This document shows positions 1-9,176 of a DNA stretch of 55,888 nt, one piece after another; position 1 is the stretch's first letter; the number at the start of each line of letters is the position of its first letter. This DNA comes from Rubritalea profundi (GTDB lineage: Bacteria; Verrucomicrobiota; Verrucomicrobiia; Verrucomicrobiales; Akkermansiaceae), in contig NZ_MQWA01000001.1 of assembly GCF_002954445.1 (NCBI RefSeq), positions 1-55,888 of the forward strand. Reading direction: 5' to 3'. The translations under genes and the position numbers were made by a program. The notes under the pieces were generated by a model. The model saw only the letters and a list, made by a program, of their open reading frames with translations, was not told the DNA's origin and searched no databases.

Positions 1-114
1 AAATACCAACAATTAGACATTTGAATTCATTTCAACAAATAGCGCGCAGCATTAGAAAATGCTAAGGATTGGGTGAATAATTTACTGCGGCAATCTCCAT
101 CTACACCACCATTT
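1..114. other. Left-edge intergenic sequence, nothing identified
   Basis: AT-rich sequence before the first repeat element. It holds a small hairpin (AGCATT, four-base loop, AATGCT near 51-66) but no ORF, RNA gene or recognisable promoter. Confidence 0.4.
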
Positions 115-421
115 ATAGCATTTGAGCGATTAGATTGTCGCGAAAGTTCAGAATCCCAGGATTCTTAAACAAGGCAGCAAGAAAGCGATTTTTAGACCCA
201 GTTAACAAAATTGGGCAGAATTTTTCATGGGTAGCGCAGACCAACGACATCAGACATCATAGTTTCCCGGAAATCGCCGTGAAAAGCTCCAGTTTCGTAG
301 GTTAATTCTGTCCAGCGCCGCAGGCATCAGCCCAAGTCCCCCCCCTCAACGATGCAGCTCTGCAGCTAAAATGAAACCTACAAAGCCATCATTCCGACAA
401 TATAACTGGGGAAATGGCATT
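115..421 (+). repeat. Inverted-repeat element, family B, copy 1 (MITE-like)
   Basis: Non-coding element of about 300 bp whose ends are imperfect inverted repeats: the left arm around 115-150 (TTTGAGCGATTAGATTGTCG) pairs with the right arm around 385-421. Both arms match the reverse complement of the element at 40316-40522: the left arm differs at 1 of 20 bases, and the right arm from about 346 matches over some 60 bases with few changes. The centre is longer than in the other copy and is not clearly related to it. The right tip overlaps the stop codon of the LOG gene (420-422), so the element may supply that stop. No ORF lies inside. A MITE-like mobile repeat is an inference. Confidence 0.72.
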
Positions 422-1541
422 AGCCCCTTTTAGGAGGATGGGTTTCGATAAAGGAAACCACTTCATCTATCTCATCCGTGCAAAATAGGTAATCGCCATA
501 TTCTCGGCCTTCGGCCAATTGCTTTAGACAGGGGTATAGCATTGTATCCTCAATGTATCGCTGCTTACCTAAAAATACCATCGGACTGATTTCATCATAG
601 GTTAGGTAGTGGTTCTGAGTCGCATCCATGAAGATCTCCTGGGTGGTACCCGCACTTCCAGGGGCATAAATCACGCCATGAGTCGCTATTGACAGCAAAC
701 CGTCCTCCCGAATGCTGTTAGAAAAGTACTTCGCTATATGCGTGCTAAATAGATTACTAGGTTCATGCCCATAAAACCAAGTAGGCACCGAGAGGCTGGA
801 CCCACCTTTCGGAATCAGGTCTAGGACTGAAAGAGCCGCCTTCTGATAACCATCCAATGCGAAGTGTGGAGTAGACTTCAATAGATCTAATACTTGATCC
901 ACCATCTCATCCGAAGCATCTACCATCCAAGCGCCAAGGTTTGCAGCCTCCATAATGCCTGGCCCACCTCCTGATGCAACGAAGAAGCCTTTTCTACTGA
1001 GACTTCTGGCCACTCTGACAACTTTTGCATAACTCTCGGAATCTCGCCCTGTGGTATGCCCCCCCATGACACCGACTACTTTCTTCTTTCCGCCCTCTTC
1101 AATCCGGCCTCCGAGTAGATCCCTCACTCCATCATCAATAGCGTGATCGTGAAGCCTTTGAGCTAATGACTCTAATATGTCAGCCTTGCTCTTGCCCTTT
1201 TGGACAAAGTGATCATAGATCATCTTATCGAGACTTCTATCTTGCTGTTTCGTCCAGCCCTTCATTAGCTCTTCTCGCGAATATAAGCGATTGCGGTATG
1301 GGTTGTATGGAAGGCTGGGGAAATTAGGGAAAATAACTGCGCCCTTGTTGAGTAAAAAGTCAGCAGTCACCTCAACGGGAAAATGACATCCTAAGAAAAC
1401 TGCGCCTTGAAAATCTAAGCGGTCCCAATTGATTTCAACATCAGTAAAGTCCAGGCCCTGAACTACAGCACAGTGCAATTGACCTTTCTGTTTCAAGAAA
1501 GCCTCAAGGCTATCCAGTTCTCTCACTACGGCACATTTCAT
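420..1541 (-). CDS. LOG-family Rossmann-fold protein (lysine-decarboxylase-like fold)
   Basis: 373 aa. A Rossmann-type core starts near residue 155. It carries GGGPGIMEAAN at 191-201 and PGSAGTTQE at 294-302, which correspond to the two LOG signature motifs (usually GGGxxGxM and PGGxGTxxE; here the second Gly is Ser). The family acts on nucleotides: cytokinin-activating phosphoribohydrolase or nucleosidase activity is known for some members, and 'lysine decarboxylase' in database names is historical. The first 150 residues are an N-terminal extension typical of the long PpnN-like or uncharacterised LOG forms. ATG start, single gene; the next gene downstream on the same strand starts about 140 bp away. 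Substrate cannot be told from sequence. Confidence 0.8.
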   Translation of the reverse strand: MKCAVVRELDSLEAFLKQKGQLHCAVVQGLDFTDVEINWDRLDFQGAVFLGCHFPVEVTADFLLNKGAVIFPNFPSLPYNPYRNRLYSREELMKGWTKQQDRSLDKMIYDHFVQKGKSKADILESLAQRLHDHAIDDGVRDLLGGRIEEGGKKKVVGVMGGHTTGRDSESYAKVVRVARSLSRKGFFVASGGGPGIMEAANLGAWMVDASDEMVDQVLDLLKSTPHFALDGYQKAALSVLDLIPKGGSSLSVPTWFYGHEPSNLFSTHIAKYFSNSIREDGLLSIATHGVIYAPGSAGTTQEIFMDATQNHYLTYDEISPMVFLGKQRYIEDTMLYPCLKQLAEGREYGDYLFCTDEIDEVVSFIETHPPKRG

Positions 1542-1679
1542 TGCTAATAGCCTAAACCATGACCACTAAATATCTATCAGATTATTTGTAAAACCTGTTA
1601 TTCTGAAGTAAGAGGGAATTTAGTGCTATTTTGATGGCGCGCATCTTGACTCGTGGCTCCGTCAGGCTGAGCCCCCGCT

Positions 1680-2093
1680 CTAGGTATTTTGCCAAACCCA
1701 ATCAATCGGAATCTCAATGTCCCCTCTAAGGCTCTGATGGACTGGGCACGTGAGAGCGGCATTGATAAAGAGATCTTTCAAAGGAGAATCAGCAGGCAGG
1801 GGCATTTCAATACATACGGGCAACTTTGAAATTCGTCTAGGCTGATCATCAGACATGATTTTTTGCACTTTAAGTGTGAGCCCATCGAGAGGGATTTCGC
1901 GACGTTCAGCAACAATACCGATAATAGTGAGCATGCAACTACCCAGCGCTGAGGCCACGAGATCTGTAGGTGAGAATGTCTCACCCTTACCATTATTATC
2001 GACAGGCGCATCAGTTTCTAATGTCATCCCAGATGGACCGTGAGTCGATTTGCAGCGGAGTTGACCTTCATAGCTCGTTGTAATTTCGACCAT
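1680..2093 (-). CDS. OsmC family protein
   Basis: 137 aa from ATG at 2093 (MVEITTSYEGQLRC). An ATG at 2117 would add 8 residues and overlap the kinase gene by 23 bp; neither start has a clear Shine-Dalgarno. The two conserved OsmC/Ohr cysteines are present: one in the helix after FSPTDLVASALGSC and one in LTCPVHQSL. OsmC-like proteins are thiol peroxidases acting on organic hydroperoxides, but many of this short YhfA-like type have no proven substrate. It directly follows the kinase stop codon, so it is probably the last gene of the sigma factor-kinase transcript; whether it is functionally linked is unknown. Confidence 0.85.
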   Translation of the reverse strand: MVEITTSYEGQLRCKSTHGPSGMTLETDAPVDNNGKGETFSPTDLVASALGSCMLTIIGIVAERREIPLDGLTLKVQKIMSDDQPRRISKLPVCIEMPLPADSPLKDLFINAALTCPVHQSLRGDIEIPIDWVWQNT

Positions 2094-2094
2094 A

Positions 2095-4692
2095 TTATTC
2101 TGATTTTTGAGATTCATCTACGAGTATAATTCGGAAGCCGAATTGATTATCACGAAACGACTTTGACATCTGGAAGCGCGACCATACACGGAGATGATTT
2201 TTCGTGAAAGTGGCCCAACTACCACCGCGGACAACTGCGAGTTCGGTACCCTCTTCATAGTCTGTATCTACCCATTCATACACATTGCCACAAAGATCAT
2301 AAAGGCCGTTGGCGCTTGCTGGAAAACTTCCCACTGGAGAGGTTTTTTCAAAGCCATCATTGTAGCCTTCAACTGTGCGGTCCATGGAAACTCCAACAGC
2401 CTTGGCTGCTGTTTCATCGGCGAGATTCGCGACTAGATTACTCGGTGGAAAATCCGCCCCCCAAAAATAGAGGTTCGAGAGTCTTGGGTCATTTTGTGCG
2501 CGGTGATCTCTCTCAGATGGCGATTGCTCAGGCGCCTCCTCGAAGCCAGCTAACTCGCTCCACTCAAGATCAGATGGAATCTTATATCGGTGAGATTCAC
2601 TAATAGTGGCCGATGCTCGCTCTCTAGCAGTAAGCCATTTACAGAAATCGATAGCGTCTGCTCGATTGACCCCAACTACGGGATGATTCGGTTCCTGCCT
2701 GAAGCCTGGACTACGGAAACGTCTATGCTTTGTTTCCTGCATGAACAAATTATAATCCTTAACGCGCGTCTCGAACTCCGAAGCCATCAGACCGTCACGG
2801 ATCGGCACCATAGTTAAGCCTAAACTATTCTTCCACTTAGCACCAAAGATGACCCCGTTATTTTTTTTCAGAATTGCATTTAAAATAAATGCCTCATTGT
2901 CAGCTAAATCGATAGTATACTTATGCTTTTGGTAGCCATCGACACGAAGCTCGATCTGCATTTTCTTAGGACGCAACTGCTCTAATTGGAACGGGGTAGT
3001 CCCTATGAATTCTTCATCAACATAAATACGCGCTCCCTCGGGGTTCGAGTTGAATAGGATCGAGGCATAGGCAATTTTTTTCACCACAGACCGAGTAGGC
3101 AAGACTCCCTTATTGCGATCCACAGCCGTATAATCGGTAGCAGCTAGATCTGGCACCTGCACAAAATCCATCATCTGCCCCTCCTCCAACAGTCCTTCGT
3201 CTCGAGCCTTTGCTTCCAACCAAACTATGTATGCTACTGCCTGCACTTCGGTAAGTAATGCTATCTCAATACTATCCACACTCTCGCTGAATGGGATATA
3301 CTTAGCAGCATGCTTATTTCCGGTATCTTGCAGAAACTGCTTAAAATCGCTAGAGCGAAGAAAGCCAGAAATATGGAATCCGTCGCGTGGCTGATACTCC
3401 ACTCCGAGTGGACCAGTCCAGACATCATCCTCTAGTGGTGGTCGAAAGACACTGAGTTGCTCATTGACCACAAAAATTTCTTGATCCGGGACTGTGTACG
3501 TCTTTTCCAAAACGCCATAGCCATCGAGCTCGAATCGATAGGTTACGACATCGCCTGGCTCAAAATTGCGAAATTCCGTAGGAGTCACCTCATAGAGCAA
3601 TACACCATTCTCAGAGACCTGCGCGTAGGGTGGGCTAGTAATCACCTTGATCGCACAAACTTCATTCTTTGGACTGAGATCTGGATCTGGAACTGGATCT
3701 GGAATATCGACGATAGGAATAGTCACGGACGAATAACTGAAAATAGGCTGAATACGTGACCAAGCTTCCCAATAGAATGCGGCGCTGGCCAACAAACCGA
3801 ACACTAGCAATATGAGAGTATTCTTAAAGAGCGAGGCAGCACGCTTTTTGCGCATTTTCTTTCCCTGCTGCAGCCTACTCACGGTCTCACTAAGCTCTTC
3901 AGCGGTGGTGATAGTACGTTTTGATTGCTTAGGCTCGCAGATATCGCAGATGAGACGATTCATCTCCAACCAAACCTTTCGCTTATCCCCTGAAGGCAAT
4001 TCATCTGGCAACTCAGGAAATTGAAGACGATCCTTACCCGTCATCATTTCGTAGAGTACCTTCCCTAAACTATAGAGATCAGCTTGCGCCGAGCCGGGCC
4101 CCTCAGGAGGAACGAACCCCTCGGTGCCAACAAATGTCCTTTGATCGCGTGGTGCCACTAGTCCAATATCAGCCAATTTTGCCTTCCCCCCCACAAAGAT
4201 CACATTCGACGGCTTCACATCACGGTGCGCTAGGCCGCGCTGATGGAGGTACGACAATGCATTAGCTAGACGCAGTGCCACATCTAAACAAAAATCAAGA
4301 TCCAATGGAGTGCCATCGGCTGTGACTAAATCTGAACGTAGGGTGCGGGCTTCATACTCAACGGCATTGATCTCAACGCCTGTGTGATAGTCATCTCCCA
4401 ACTCCATGACGTAGTAATAGAAGATCTCTTGTCCTTCTTTACTCCGTCCGACGTGGAGGATATTGACCAATCCAGGGTGATCCCTAGAAAGCGGTTCATA
4501 TTGGAGAATTCCGTCAAATTCACGCTCGAAGCCACGTTCGTCATCGAAATCCTCGCGCCAGACAACTTTGACAGCACGCCATGCGCCAGTCACTCCACGA
4601 GCCAGCCACACTTCACCATAAGCACCGCCGCCAATTTTGCGCAGAACTTCGTGATCAGGGATATGGATCTCTAGCCGGGGATTAGTCGTCAT
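2095..4692 (-). CDS. Membrane Ser/Thr protein kinase with PEGA and formylglycine-generating-enzyme-like domains
   Basis: 865 aa. The cytoplasmic Hanks-type kinase domain spans about residues 15-275: Gly loop GGGAYGEV 21-28, Lys42, HRDVKPSN from 156, metal-binding motif DIG at 175-177 in place of DFG, and a PE-rich activation segment (GTEGFVPPEGPG). One membrane helix follows (about 289-308). Outside lie two PEGA-type repeats (about 346-400 and 540-590) and a C-terminal FGE/SUMF1 domain (about 625-860) with DLCGNVYEWV, VRGGSWA and FGFRI. FGE-type domains in such kinases are usually thought to be ligand-binding rather than sulfatase-modifying; that is inference here. The start overlaps the sigma factor gene by 11 bp, so the two are translationally coupled. 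Confidence 0.92.
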   Translation of the reverse strand: MTTNPRLEIHIPDHEVLRKIGGGAYGEVWLARGVTGAWRAVKVVWREDFDDERGFEREFDGILQYEPLSRDHPGLVNILHVGRSKEGQEIFYYYVMELGDDYHTGVEINAVEYEARTLRSDLVTADGTPLDLDFCLDVALRLANALSYLHQRGLAHRDVKPSNVIFVGGKAKLADIGLVAPRDQRTFVGTEGFVPPEGPGSAQADLYSLGKVLYEMMTGKDRLQFPELPDELPSGDKRKVWLEMNRLICDICEPKQSKRTITTAEELSETVSRLQQGKKMRKKRAASLFKNTLILLVFGLLASAAFYWEAWSRIQPIFSYSSVTIPIVDIPDPVPDPDLSPKNEVCAIKVITSPPYAQVSENGVLLYEVTPTEFRNFEPGDVVTYRFELDGYGVLEKTYTVPDQEIFVVNEQLSVFRPPLEDDVWTGPLGVEYQPRDGFHISGFLRSSDFKQFLQDTGNKHAAKYIPFSESVDSIEIALLTEVQAVAYIVWLEAKARDEGLLEEGQMMDFVQVPDLAATDYTAVDRNKGVLPTRSVVKKIAYASILFNSNPEGARIYVDEEFIGTTPFQLEQLRPKKMQIELRVDGYQKHKYTIDLADNEAFILNAILKKNNGVIFGAKWKNSLGLTMVPIRDGLMASEFETRVKDYNLFMQETKHRRFRSPGFRQEPNHPVVGVNRADAIDFCKWLTARERASATISESHRYKIPSDLEWSELAGFEEAPEQSPSERDHRAQNDPRLSNLYFWGADFPPSNLVANLADETAAKAVGVSMDRTVEGYNDGFEKTSPVGSFPASANGLYDLCGNVYEWVDTDYEEGTELAVVRGGSWATFTKNHLRVWSRFQMSKSFRDNQFGFRIILVDESQKSE

Positions 4693-5341
4693 CTTGGTCT
4701 AATTTAGCCAACTCCTTCTTCAGCACTGAGCCAACTCTATGCTTGGCTAGGTATACTTGAGCCATACTGACACCTAGATGATCCTGCACTTTTGAGGCAT
4801 CCCATTGCTTTACTACATAATAGTCAAAAATCTGATATTGCTTGGGTGAGACTTGTGCTTTCACACGCGCTAAAGCCGCGTCAGCCAAGTTCTTTTTCCA
4901 CTCCACTTTCCACAAGCGGTCGAGCACATCACCTTTAGGGTCTTCCACTCGATCAATAATGGCAGTCTTACGATCATCATCGTAAGCGCCACCAATCGTA
5001 GCAGTGTCCTTTTTACGTTTACGGAACTGATCATTGATCCTCCAACGCGTCATATTCATGAGCCAAGTTTTGAAGGAACCTTGAGCTGGATCATACAGCT
5101 TTTTCTTAGACTGCTTAGCGATGGAGAGAATCGTTTCTTGCACACAATCAAATGCCTCTTCAGACCTTAAGCCACTCTTGATGGCAACAGAATAAATCAA
5201 ACGCCAATAGGTTTGATAAAATTCATCCCAAGTCCTCTGATCTTCCCAGTTATCGAGTCGAGCTATCAAACTTTTGCGCGTCTTGGCAAAGCTCTGTTTC
5301 AGCATTTCGTCACGCTCTTTATCTTGTTGCTTCTCGTCCAT
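4682..5341 (-). CDS. ECF-type RNA polymerase sigma factor
   Basis: 219 aa. Region 2 lies around residues 41-80 (FYQTYWRLIYSVA, then AFDCVQETILSIAKQ) and continues into FKTWLMNMTRWRINDQFRKR. Region 4 with a helix-turn-helix is near 170-211 (WDASKVQDHLGVSMAQVYLAKHRV). No anti-sigma gene is adjacent; instead the gene overlaps the Ser/Thr kinase behind it by 11 bp. This pairing is known in Planctomycetes and Verrucomicrobia, where the kinase may control the sigma factor by phosphorylation. ATG start; an inverted repeat with TCCTAA and TTAGGA arms lies about 90 bp upstream in the divergent promoter region. Confidence 0.9.
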   Translation of the reverse strand: MDEKQQDKERDEMLKQSFAKTRKSLIARLDNWEDQRTWDEFYQTYWRLIYSVAIKSGLRSEEAFDCVQETILSIAKQSKKKLYDPAQGSFKTWLMNMTRWRINDQFRKRKKDTATIGGAYDDDRKTAIIDRVEDPKGDVLDRLWKVEWKKNLADAALARVKAQVSPKQYQIFDYYVVKQWDASKVQDHLGVSMAQVYLAKHRVGSVLKKELAKLDQDDD

Positions 5342-5548
5342 CTGTTCTGAGCTTTAGCACATTTCACCTGCTCTGTCTGCTATCGTTGTTAAAAAACGGG
5401 GAATTACAAGCCGAGCTATCAATAAATCCTAATTATTTATTTTAGGACCCAACATATCCACCAAACCCCAACTTTGAGTTTGCTATCGCTAAAAGATGTC
5501 ACTAGATTGACGAAAGCTAATTTCATTCACTGTTACGATTGATCATTT

Positions 5549-6532
5549 ATGACCAAGCACTTTCGACTACTCACCACCCTGCTTTTTTCCTTACTTTTCG
5601 CTAATGCTGCGATGGCTGGGTGGGAGACTGTGAACATCCGTGACAAGCAATACGTGACAGCGCGGAGCTTAAAGTCCTTCTACGCTTTCAAGACTCTCAC
5701 CCGATCCGGCAGGAAAGCCACTCTTGAAAACACGGCAGTCAAAATGGAAATCTCGGCCAATAGCCAAGAATGTATAATGAATAGTGTGAAGTTCATTTTG
5801 AGCTATCCAGTCGTTGAGCACTCTGGCCGCTTGCTTGTCTCTCGGATTGATCTCTCAAAGTTAATCGATCCCGTTCTTCGCCCGTCTTACATTCGAGGCG
5901 CTGGAAATTTCCGCACAGTCATTCTGGATCCCGGCCACGGCGGGAAAGATGCTGGAGCCGTCAATCAATACGGTACCGAGGCTGGCTACAATCTTATCGT
6001 CGGAAGACTGGTTCGCGATATCCTTAAGCGTCACAGCTACAACGTGATCATGACGCGTGAGAGCGATCGCTACCTCTCACTTCAGCAGCGGGTCGCCTTT
6101 GCCAACCGCTACCAAAATGCCATCTTCATCTCGATCCACTTCAACGCTGGTGGTCGCCGTCAAGCCCGCGGTATTGAGACATTTACCCTCTCACCTGTGG
6201 GTATTGCCCATTACGGTCGCTCTGTGAAAGCGTCTGACCACAGAGAGCGCAATGGAAACCACCAAGACTCTGCCAATATCGCATTGGCCACCGCCATCCA
6301 CGGACGCACACTCCAGCGCACCCGCTCGGCCAGCATCCCTGACCGCGGCATCAAGCGCGCTCGCTACAGTGTTCTCACCAGCGTGAAGCACCCCGCGATC
6401 CTGATAGAAGGCGGCTTCCTGAGCCACCCGACCGAGGCGCGTCTCATCCACTCATCTAGTTACCAATTCAACGTGGCAATGGGAATAGCAGAAGGCATCA
6501 TGCGCTACCGTTCGGCTCTCACCAAACGCTAG
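5549..6532 (+). CDS. N-acetylmuramoyl-L-alanine amidase (Amidase_3)
   Basis: 327 aa, exported. A signal peptide of about 23 residues ends in ANAAMA. Residues 30-115 are a small N-terminal domain without a clear name. The catalytic Amidase_3 domain begins at VILDPGHGGKDAG. Zinc ligands are His130, Glu144 (in YGTEAGYN) and His197 (in ISIHFNAG), with the C-terminal catalytic Glu in LIEGGFLSH. The enzyme cuts the amide bond between N-acetylmuramic acid and the stem peptide in the periplasm, as in daughter-cell separation or wall turnover. It stands alone, divergent from the sigma factor gene. A family A repeat follows 45 bp after its stop. Confidence 0.93.
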   Translation: MTKHFRLLTTLLFSLLFANAAMAGWETVNIRDKQYVTARSLKSFYAFKTLTRSGRKATLENTAVKMEISANSQECIMNSVKFILSYPVVEHSGRLLVSRIDLSKLIDPVLRPSYIRGAGNFRTVILDPGHGGKDAGAVNQYGTEAGYNLIVGRLVRDILKRHSYNVIMTRESDRYLSLQQRVAFANRYQNAIFISIHFNAGGRRQARGIETFTLSPVGIAHYGRSVKASDHRERNGNHQDSANIALATAIHGRTLQRTRSASIPDRGIKRARYSVLTSVKHPAILIEGGFLSHPTEARLIHSSSYQFNVAMGIAEGIMRYRSALTKR

Positions 6533-6577
6533 ACCATGCACCCTGACACCCGCCTCATCTGCGGCATTGGTCTACCT

Positions 6578-6780
6578 GTACCACTTAGCATTTCAAAAGA
6601 GACAGATGTTGTTTTTTAGGTTCTAGAATGTTCGCTTCGCGGCAGAATTGAGTGGCTGGGCGCTTTCCATATGATTCGGCGTTTCTCCTCAGTTACGATG
6701 CTCACATCGCTCCTTCGTCGAGCCTTGATTTCTAAAGAAATCACTCCAGCATCAACCTCTTTTGAAACACTAAGTGGTAT
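6578..6780 (-). repeat. Inverted-repeat element, family A, copy 1 (MITE-like)
   Basis: About 200 bp of non-coding DNA. Its first 33 bases (TACCACTTAGCATTTCAAAAG...) are nearly the reverse complement of its last 33, which end ...TAAGTGGTA. The whole element aligns with the reverse complement of 22276-22476, with near-identical blocks GCGTTTCTCCTCAGT and GAAATCACTCCAGCAT. The termini (TAATACCAC) and the lack of an ORF fit a miniature transposable element. The mobilising enzyme is unknown. Confidence 0.8.
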
Positions 6781-7109
6781 TATTACTGGAATTTTAGTTC
6801 TCCGCATCAGCTGGACCTCGCTCACCTTTAAGCAAAATAAGGAACACGCGTACGACTTTCACGATCTTGATCGTTCTATGACGGCAAGCACTGTGCGCTA
6901 AAAGCTTCTTTCGTGGACTCGCTGTGTTTTTACAAGGAAGGACCGAACCCTACGTGGCCCAAGCTTCACTCTACTCGGAGGCCTTTCAGTCATCGCGGTC
7001 GGCATTCTTTTTCTCAATTCGACTCAAAACTGACTGCCCCCTTATTCTTCTCTCAAGATTACTTGATATTTTCAATTGTCGCGCTAGATTACAGCGAACC
7101 AATATAACA
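6781..7109. other. Leader/intergenic region before the BI-1 gene, nothing firm identified
   Basis: About 330 bp between the repeat element and the BI-1 start. Open reading frames run through it in two frames, including one in frame with BI-1, but their composition is not protein-like and they have no ribosome-binding site. No promoter is convincing. Confidence 0.4.
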
Positions 7110-7820
7110 ATGTTAGAATCTACTTCATACGCCTCTCCATACACCGTAGCAGCTCAGCCAGCTGACGTTCGCGCCACTTTCATCAAGAAGACCTATGCTC
7201 ACCTCGGTGGAGCCATCGGGCTTTTCGCGATCCTCGAATATTTTTTCCTGAGATCTCAGACCATGCTCAACCTTGTGCAACCGATGATGGGAAATTGGTG
7301 GATGATTCTCATCGGATTCATGGGAATTTCTTGGCTTGCAAATAAATGGGCAACTAGCAACACATCACTCGCTATGCAATATGCAGGACTAGGACTTTAT
7401 GTCGTAGCGCAAGCTATCATATTTATTCCCCTACTCTATATGGCTATCGCTATCACTGGAAGCACCGCACTCATTGGTCAGGCTGGAATAATAACCGCCG
7501 CTCTCACTGTAGGGGTCACAGCGATAGCCTTTATAACGAAGAAGGACTTTTCCTTCCTCAATAGCTTTTTGATGATTGGTGGTTTTATTGCTCTAGGCTT
7601 GATATTTTCCTCCATGATTTTCGGTTTCAACCTAGGCCTCATCTTCAGCGCGGCAATGGCTATCTTCGCCAGCGTAGCCATCCTACGCGACACGAGTAAT
7701 ATCATCCACAAGTACGGAACTGAGCAATATGTCGCAGCTTCACTCGGTCTTTTTGCCTCAATAGCCCTCCTGTTCTGGTATGTGATTCAGATTCTCATGT
7801 CCCTCGCTGGTCGTGACTAG
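7110..7820 (+). CDS. Bax inhibitor-1 / YccA family membrane protein
   Basis: 236 aa from the ATG at 7110 (MLESTSYASPYTVAAQ). An open frame extends 62 codons further upstream from 6924, but that part is not membrane-like or conserved-looking, so the start at 7110 is preferred. About seven hydrophobic segments follow an N-terminal cytoplasmic stretch (FIKKTYAHLGGAIGLFAI), with the conserved late block ASVAILRDTSNIIH and a C-terminal AASLGLFASIALLFWYVIQIL. Family members are small integral membrane proteins; bacterial YetJ leaks calcium in a pH-dependent way and E. coli YccA modulates FtsH. A strong terminator follows directly, so the transcript ends here. Confidence 0.88.
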   Translation: MLESTSYASPYTVAAQPADVRATFIKKTYAHLGGAIGLFAILEYFFLRSQTMLNLVQPMMGNWWMILIGFMGISWLANKWATSNTSLAMQYAGLGLYVVAQAIIFIPLLYMAIAITGSTALIGQAGIITAALTVGVTAIAFITKKDFSFLNSFLMIGGFIALGLIFSSMIFGFNLGLIFSAAMAIFASVAILRDTSNIIHKYGTEQYVAASLGLFASIALLFWYVIQILMSLAGRD

Positions 7821-7843
7821 AAGGGAAAGCACTCCACCATTTC

Positions 7844-7880
7844 AAAAAGCGTTTCGGGCTTCCCCTCGAAGCGCTTTTTC
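7844..7880 (+). terminator. Rho-independent terminator after BI-1 gene
   Basis: Stem of about 13 bp (AAAAAGCGTTTCG with CGAAGCGCTTTTT, one G-T pair) around a short loop, with an A tract before and a T tract after. It lies 24 bp past the BI-1 stop. Confidence 0.85.
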
Positions 7881-7900
7881 TTTATCTTTCAGGAAGCATT

Positions 7901-8545
7901 ATGGCTAAGCAAAAGACACTACCTGAGCACGTTCAAATCATTGAGTCACTCATGCTCCGCAGTAAGCAGCACAGAGGCATCATGATCCCCACTATGCTGA
8001 TGACTGGAATTGCGTCTTTGGTATTAGGTACCAGCATCACCCTCAAAACTGGACGCGGCATCGACCTCTACACCTACCCGATCAGCGCTGGAGATTGGAT
8101 ATGGACATGGATCTCTGCAGCCTTTTGCGCACTCATCGTAGCACTATTTTTTGCGGGAAAGCAGGCCAAGGCCGATGGACACAAGCTCAACACACCACAA
8201 CTGAAACACGTTTTTAGAAGTCTCCTCCCCTCACTGCTGCTGGGTTTCGTGACTGGAACAGCCCTGAGCTTTCACGACATCAGATTCTTACCGCTTACAG
8301 CATCGCTCTGGATTGCTAGCTATGGAGTCGCTTTATTATCTATTCGGCTCTACACCACAAAATCAGCACGCTTTTTGGGCATTCTGATGCTAGCTCTAGG
8401 CCTCGCCTGCTTTTGGGTAAGCTTGCGCACGCAAGAAGTTATTCACCCGATTCACTTGGCAAACTTCTTCATGTCCATAGCCTTTGGCATGTTCCACTTG
8501 ATCGTAGCATCTGGCTCTATACTTTTTGCTAAAGTCCAAGGCTAA
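7901..8545 (+). CDS. Uncharacterised membrane protein, about six TM helices
   Basis: 214 aa, not recognised. A short basic cytoplasmic N-terminus is followed by about six hydrophobic segments (near residues 27-45, 66-86, 108-125, 130-148, 156-172 and 185-208). The loops carry Lys/Arg in a pattern consistent with an inner membrane protein. The ribosome-binding site AGGA lies 8 bp before the ATG. It sits between a terminator and a convergent gene whose stop overlaps its own by 3 bp, so it is monocistronic. No catalytic motif is visible. Confidence 0.75.
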   Translation: MAKQKTLPEHVQIIESLMLRSKQHRGIMIPTMLMTGIASLVLGTSITLKTGRGIDLYTYPISAGDWIWTWISAAFCALIVALFFAGKQAKADGHKLNTPQLKHVFRSLLPSLLLGFVTGTALSFHDIRFLPLTASLWIASYGVALLSIRLYTTKSARFLGILMLALGLACFWVSLRTQEVIHPIHLANFFMSIAFGMFHLIVASGSILFAKVQG

Positions 8546-8979
8546 TCTAGCGGCTTCATTGAGAGTTTCTCTCGCCGCTTCTCAAGCGCCTCGAAAACTC
8601 GCTTAAGTTCAGACTTGGTGTACGACTTCACGACTAAGTCATCCGTACCGATAAGGTACCGACCATTAGCTGAAGCTGGAGCAATCACTACAATCCGTCG
8701 TTGTGGCGAGCCAATTTTCACCTCCAAACCTAGAGCAATCGGGTAGACCCAAGCCTTGAATTCTCCTGTAAACTTTTGAAACTTGGCTTTTTCTGGGAGG
8801 TTCAAGTCAGATTCGATACCTGGTTCCACGTCGTGTCGAGCCTCAAAGGCAAGATACATTTTCACGGTACGCTCTAGAGCTAATTTATTCTGCATGTAAT
8901 TTGTGAGTTTTTTTTCCGCACAAATACTCTGAAAAGTGAACGATCCAATGAGAGCTAAAATTATCAGAAAACAACGCAT
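8542..8979 (-). CDS. Small exported protein of unknown function
   Basis: 145 aa from the ATG at 8979, which puts a signal peptide (MRCFLIILALIGSFTFQSICA) at the N-terminus; a longer open frame to 9021 would bury it. The mature part of about 120 residues is charged, starts with a helical stretch (KLALERTVKMYLAFEARHD), then has beta-rich IVVIAPASANGRYLIGTDDLVV, and ends in a basic helix. No family recognised. Convergent with the membrane protein gene, overlapping by 3 bp at the stops; no shared function can be inferred from that. Confidence 0.6.
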   Translation of the reverse strand: MRCFLIILALIGSFTFQSICAEKKLTNYMQNKLALERTVKMYLAFEARHDVEPGIESDLNLPEKAKFQKFTGEFKAWVYPIALGLEVKIGSPQRRIVVIAPASANGRYLIGTDDLVVKSYTKSELKRVFEALEKRREKLSMKPLD

Positions 8980-9176
8980 AGACTTACCATAAGACCAAGC
9001 CACAGGGGTTGACAACAGCAATCTAACATATAGCTCATGCCAGAGCTAGATAAGGGTGAAAGAATAATGCTCGAAACCCTTCAAATAGTCAGAAATCTCA
9101 CTTGCTCTTAGAGCGTTGATCCCCTACTCCCAAGTGACACATTTTCCATTTCACGAACTTAACATCACTCATCACA

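Noticed and set aside
5507-5536. Sigma-70 promoter TTGACG...TGTTAC before the amidase gene
   Set aside because: The -10 match is weak, the spacer is 18 bp and it would leave almost no leader before the ATG.
6924-7109. 62-codon N-terminal extension of the BI-1 protein
   Set aside because: Sequence is not membrane-like, lacks a ribosome-binding site, and BI-1 proteins of this group start near the SPYTV segment.
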